NCBI GenBank assembly: GCA_019422065.1
Contig: JAHZEA010000011.1
Coordinates: 1-24,364, forward strand
Direction of reading: 5' to 3'
Length of the DNA: 24,364 bases
Origin: Lachnospiraceae bacterium
GTDB taxonomy: Bacteria; Bacillota; Clostridia; Lachnospirales; Anaerotignaceae
In this document: one piece after another, positions 22,704-24,364 of the stretch
Layout of the letters: each line of letters opens with the position of its first letter
Numbering within the stretch: the first letter of the stretch is position 1
The notes under the pieces: generated by a model
What the model saw: the letters and a program-made list of their open reading frames with translations, nothing else
Database searches by the model: none
Told to the model about the DNA's origin: nothing
Position numbers and translations under genes: made by a program

Positions 22704-23335
22704 GTGATGTATTAAAAAATATGTCTCCTATGGAAATAGAAAAACGAAGCTTTGAGATAATAGAAAGTGAGCTTACAACTGATATTCCGGAAGATATTAA
22801 GCCTGTTGTAAAGCGTGTAATACATACAACAGCTGATTTTTATTATGAGAAAAATCTTGTTTTTTCGCCTGACGCTTCAAAAAATATAATTAATGCCATA
22901 AAAAACGGAATAGATATTGTAACAGATACAAACATGGCAAAAGCGGGAATTAATAAAAAAGCCGCAGAAAAGTTTTCTGTAAATACTTACTGTTATATGG
23001 CAAATAGTGATGTGGCAGAGAGGGCTTTAAAAAACGGCACTACTAGAGCTGTTGCAAGTGTTGATAAAGCCTCAGAATTAAACAAAAACTGTATTTATGC
23101 CGTTGGAAATGCGCCTACAGCGCTAATACGGCTTTATGAGCTTATAAAAGAAGGAAAAATAAAACCCGCTGCAATTATTGCTGTACCTGTAGGCTTTGTG
23201 AATGTGGTTGAGGCAAAAGAGCTGATATTAAGTCTTAAAGATGTACCGTTTGTTGTAGCAAAAGGCAGAAAAGGCGGTTCTACTGTGGCGGCTTCAATTA
23301 TAAATGCATATTTATATATGGCTGGCGGAAGATGA
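22700..23335 (+). CDS. cbiC: Cobalt-precorrin-8 methylmutase CbiC
   Basis: Moves the methyl group from C11 to C12, converting cobalt-precorrin-8 to cobyrinic acid. The 211 residues match CbiC/CobH: ERSFEII-like N-terminus (KRSFEIIESEL, 15-25), VKRVIHTTADFYY (37-49) with the proposed catalytic His42, VTDTNMAKAGI, YAVGNAPTALIRLYELI, AAIIAVPVGFVNVVEAKE, and the ending GRKGGSTVAASIINAYLYMA. The start is TTG at 22700, with GAGGGG (22686-22691) at 8-base spacing, overlapping the cobA stop. It is the last gene of the operon, far from the other ring-building enzymes at 7.6-14 kb, although its product is the substrate of CbiA. No strong terminator was found in the 114 bases that follow. Confidence 0.95.
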   Translation: MSDVLKNMSPMEIEKRSFEIIESELTTDIPEDIKPVVKRVIHTTADFYYEKNLVFSPDASKNIINAIKNGIDIVTDTNMAKAGINKKAAEKFSVNTYCYMANSDVAERALKNGTTRAVASVDKASELNKNCIYAVGNAPTALIRLYELIKEGKIKPAAIIAVPVGFVNVVEAKELILSLKDVPFVVAKGRKGGSTVAASIINAYLYMAGGR

Positions 23336-23387
23336 TTTCAGTTAAAATTCAGTTTAAGTAAATATGCTTAAATAAGTAAGAATTTTA

Positions 23388-23410
23388 ATGATGTTGTTAA
23401 ATAATATCAT
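23388..23410 (+). promoter_or_regulatory. Imperfect dyad over the -35 region, possible operator
   Basis: ATGAT at 23388-23392 and ATCAT at 23406-23410 are exact inverted copies, and the inner bases continue the symmetry with only two G/T mismatches, down to a 3-base centre. As RNA this is 10 pairs with two G-U. It covers the -35 box at 23394-23399, a usual place for a repressor site. The sequence does not exactly fit a metal-regulator box I know. Chance AT-rich symmetry is possible. Confidence 0.35.
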
Positions 23411-23422
23411 TTGTGCTAAAAT
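23394..23422 (+). promoter_or_regulatory. Extended -10 promoter before the 184-residue gene
   Basis: TTGTTA at 23394-23399, 17 bases, then TAAAAT at 23417-23422 preceded by TG at 23414-23415. Transcription would start near 23429, just ahead of the ribosome binding site. It separates the right-end genes from the cobalamin operon. Confidence 0.7.
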
Positions 23423-23449
23423 TAATTAAAAAGGAACAGGTGATATTTT

Positions 23450-24004
23450 ATGGATAACGTTGATGACATTACCAAAACAATGATAGATGAAGATTTAGTA
23501 CACAGCAGGCAGTTATGGAACCAGTATGGAGATGACGCCAAAAGAATGAGCGGTCTTTTTGATATGCTTATTTTAAGGTACAAAGATATGGTAGACGGAA
23601 TTGCTGACGGTCTTGATGTAATTTCATCATTTGACACAACTGAGCAGAAAGCGGATGTTTATAAAAATAATGTCCATAAGCTTATTATACGTCTTGAGGC
23701 TTTTAAAGACTGTGGTTACAGTAATGAATCATTGGCAAGGCATTACGTAAATGAAGGCGTACATGGCACAGTTTATGATTTATCATTTAATGAAACACGT
23801 GACATTATAAACAAAATGGACGATATTTCCAAAGAAGAAAAAGAAGAAATAATAGGTAAAATTGATGAAATAGAGTCAATTACAAATTCCGTAAACACTA
23901 AAAAGAATAAGTGGTACGCTTTAAGACCGTATCTTATGTGGGTTTCTGGTAAAGAAGCCAATATTGCCATGCTTATACTGCCGCTTATTATGAAAATAAA
24001 TTAA
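23450..24004 (+). CDS. Unrecognised 184-residue protein
   Basis: I do not recognise this family. The frame is a credible gene: it has AGGTGAT (23438-23444) 5 bases before the ATG, its own promoter, and codon use like its neighbours. The protein is predicted soluble, helical and acidic in its first three quarters, with a charged stretch around ISKEEKEEIIGKIDEIESI that could form a coiled coil. It ends in a more hydrophobic segment (LRPYLMWVSG, then IAMLILPLIM) that is too short and interrupted to call a membrane helix with confidence. No signal peptide, cysteine cluster or nucleotide-binding motif is visible. It lies 19 bases upstream of mtaB, so the two are probably co-transcribed, but this alone does not tell its function. 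Confidence 0.7.
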   Translation: MDNVDDITKTMIDEDLVHSRQLWNQYGDDAKRMSGLFDMLILRYKDMVDGIADGLDVISSFDTTEQKADVYKNNVHKLIIRLEAFKDCGYSNESLARHYVNEGVHGTVYDLSFNETRDIINKMDDISKEEKEEIIGKIDEIESITNSVNTKKNKWYALRPYLMWVSGKEANIAMLILPLIMKIN

Positions 24005-24023
24005 ATGCTGACAGAGGTATTAT

Positions 24024-24364
24024 ATGAAAAGTGTAGCAAGTTTTGCCCTTGGCTGCAAGGTTAATCAGGCTGAAAGCGAGGCTGTTGCCGAGGCTTTTGC
24101 TGACAGAGGATATGAAATTAAAAATATTGATGAGGCTGCGGATATATATGTTATAAATACATGTGCCGTTACTAATTTTGGTGACAAAAAATCGCGTCAA
24201 CTTTTAAGAAAAGTAAAAAGGCTTAACCCGGATGCTATTGTTGTGGCTTCCGGATGTTATGCTCAGGTAGAAAGTGATGTTGTTTCTGCTATTGACGAGG
24301 TTGACATTGTTGTAGGCACAAAAGGAAGACATAATATTGTAGATGCTGTTGAAAAGTATATTGA
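24024..24364 (+). CDS. mtaB: tRNA t6A37 methylthiotransferase MtaB, N-terminal part (3' end outside window)
   Basis: Radical-SAM enzyme that converts t6A37 to ms2t6A in tRNAs decoding ANN codons. Only the first 113 residues are present, and the frame stays open to the window end. This is the MTTase N-terminal (UPF0004) domain: SFALGCKVNQAESEAV (6-21) with Cys11, VINTCAVTNFGDKKSRQ (43-59) with Cys47, and VVASGCYAQVE (73-83) with Cys78. These three cysteines should bind the auxiliary [4Fe-4S] cluster. The LGCKVNQ-E start and NTCAVTNFGDKKSR point to MtaB (YqeV type) rather than MiaB or RimO. AGAGGT (24013-24018) lies 5 bases before the ATG. The radical-SAM CxxxCxxC motif and TRAM domain would lie beyond the window. 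Confidence 0.9.
   Translation, partial: MKSVASFALGCKVNQAESEAVAEAFADRGYEIKNIDEAADIYVINTCAVTNFGDKKSRQLLRKVKRLNPDAIVVASGCYAQVESDVVSAIDEVDIVVGTKGRHNIVDAVEKYI

Noticed and set aside
23352..23373. Inverted repeat GTTTAAG/CTTAAAT after cbiC considered as the operon terminator
   Set aside because: Only one G-C pair, a wide loop and no clear T-run; too weak to call in an AT-rich gap.
23388..23410. Reading the dyad as a Fur, PerR or Zur box
   Set aside because: Spacing and inner bases do not fit the known consensus sequences closely; kept only as an unnamed possible operator.

Overview
The window is an AT-rich stretch of a low-GC Gram-positive anaerobe, most likely a member of class Clostridia. The reasons are a class A RNase P RNA, strong AGGAGG-type ribosome binding sites, TTGACA/TAAAAT promoters, an oxygen-independent (cobalt-early) cobalamin pathway, and a dnaG-rpoD-x-trmK-nif3 order resembling that of other Firmicutes. 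Species cannot be named from the sequence. All genes are on the + strand.

Left part (1-6067), housekeeping: the 3' end of dnaG (primase), rpoD (major sigma factor; start reassigned to 831), a terminator, a secreted protein with a copper-amine-oxidase-like (stalk) domain, trmK (tRNA m1A22 methyltransferase), a Nif3-family dimetal protein, and a large nucleoside kinase with an N-terminal TGS-like region.

Middle (6064-6835), RNA-rich non-coding block: a consensus promoter whose -35 box overlaps the kinase stop codon, the RNase P RNA gene rnpB, its terminator, a second consensus promoter, and a class I (adenosylcobalamin-type) cobalamin riboswitch. The riboswitch ends in an intrinsic terminator and an overlapping alternative hairpin, 21 bases before the first cob gene.

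Main part (6857-23335): eighteen tightly packed or overlapping genes that look like one operon: cbiK, cbiD, cbiL, cbiF, cbiG, cbiH, a cbiJ-cbiE-cbiT fusion, cbiA, cobT, cobU, cobS, a short degenerate cobU paralogue, a cobC-like phosphatase, cbiB, cobD, cbiP, cobA and cbiC. Together they cover every assigned step from sirohydrochlorin to adenosylcobalamin. Synthesis of sirohydrochlorin, of the lower-ligand base and of threonine phosphate is not encoded here, nor is cobalt uptake. Product feedback through the riboswitch would shut off the whole pathway at one point.

Right end (23336-24364): a new extended -10 promoter carrying an imperfect dyad over its -35 region drives an unrecognised 184-residue protein and, 19 bases later, the start of mtaB (tRNA ms2t6A methylthiotransferase), which runs off the window.

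The most notable items are the CbiJ-CbiE-CbiT trifunctional fusion and the pair of CobU-like proteins, in which each partner appears to lack a motif the other retains. No mobile element, CRISPR array, tRNA or phage gene was seen.
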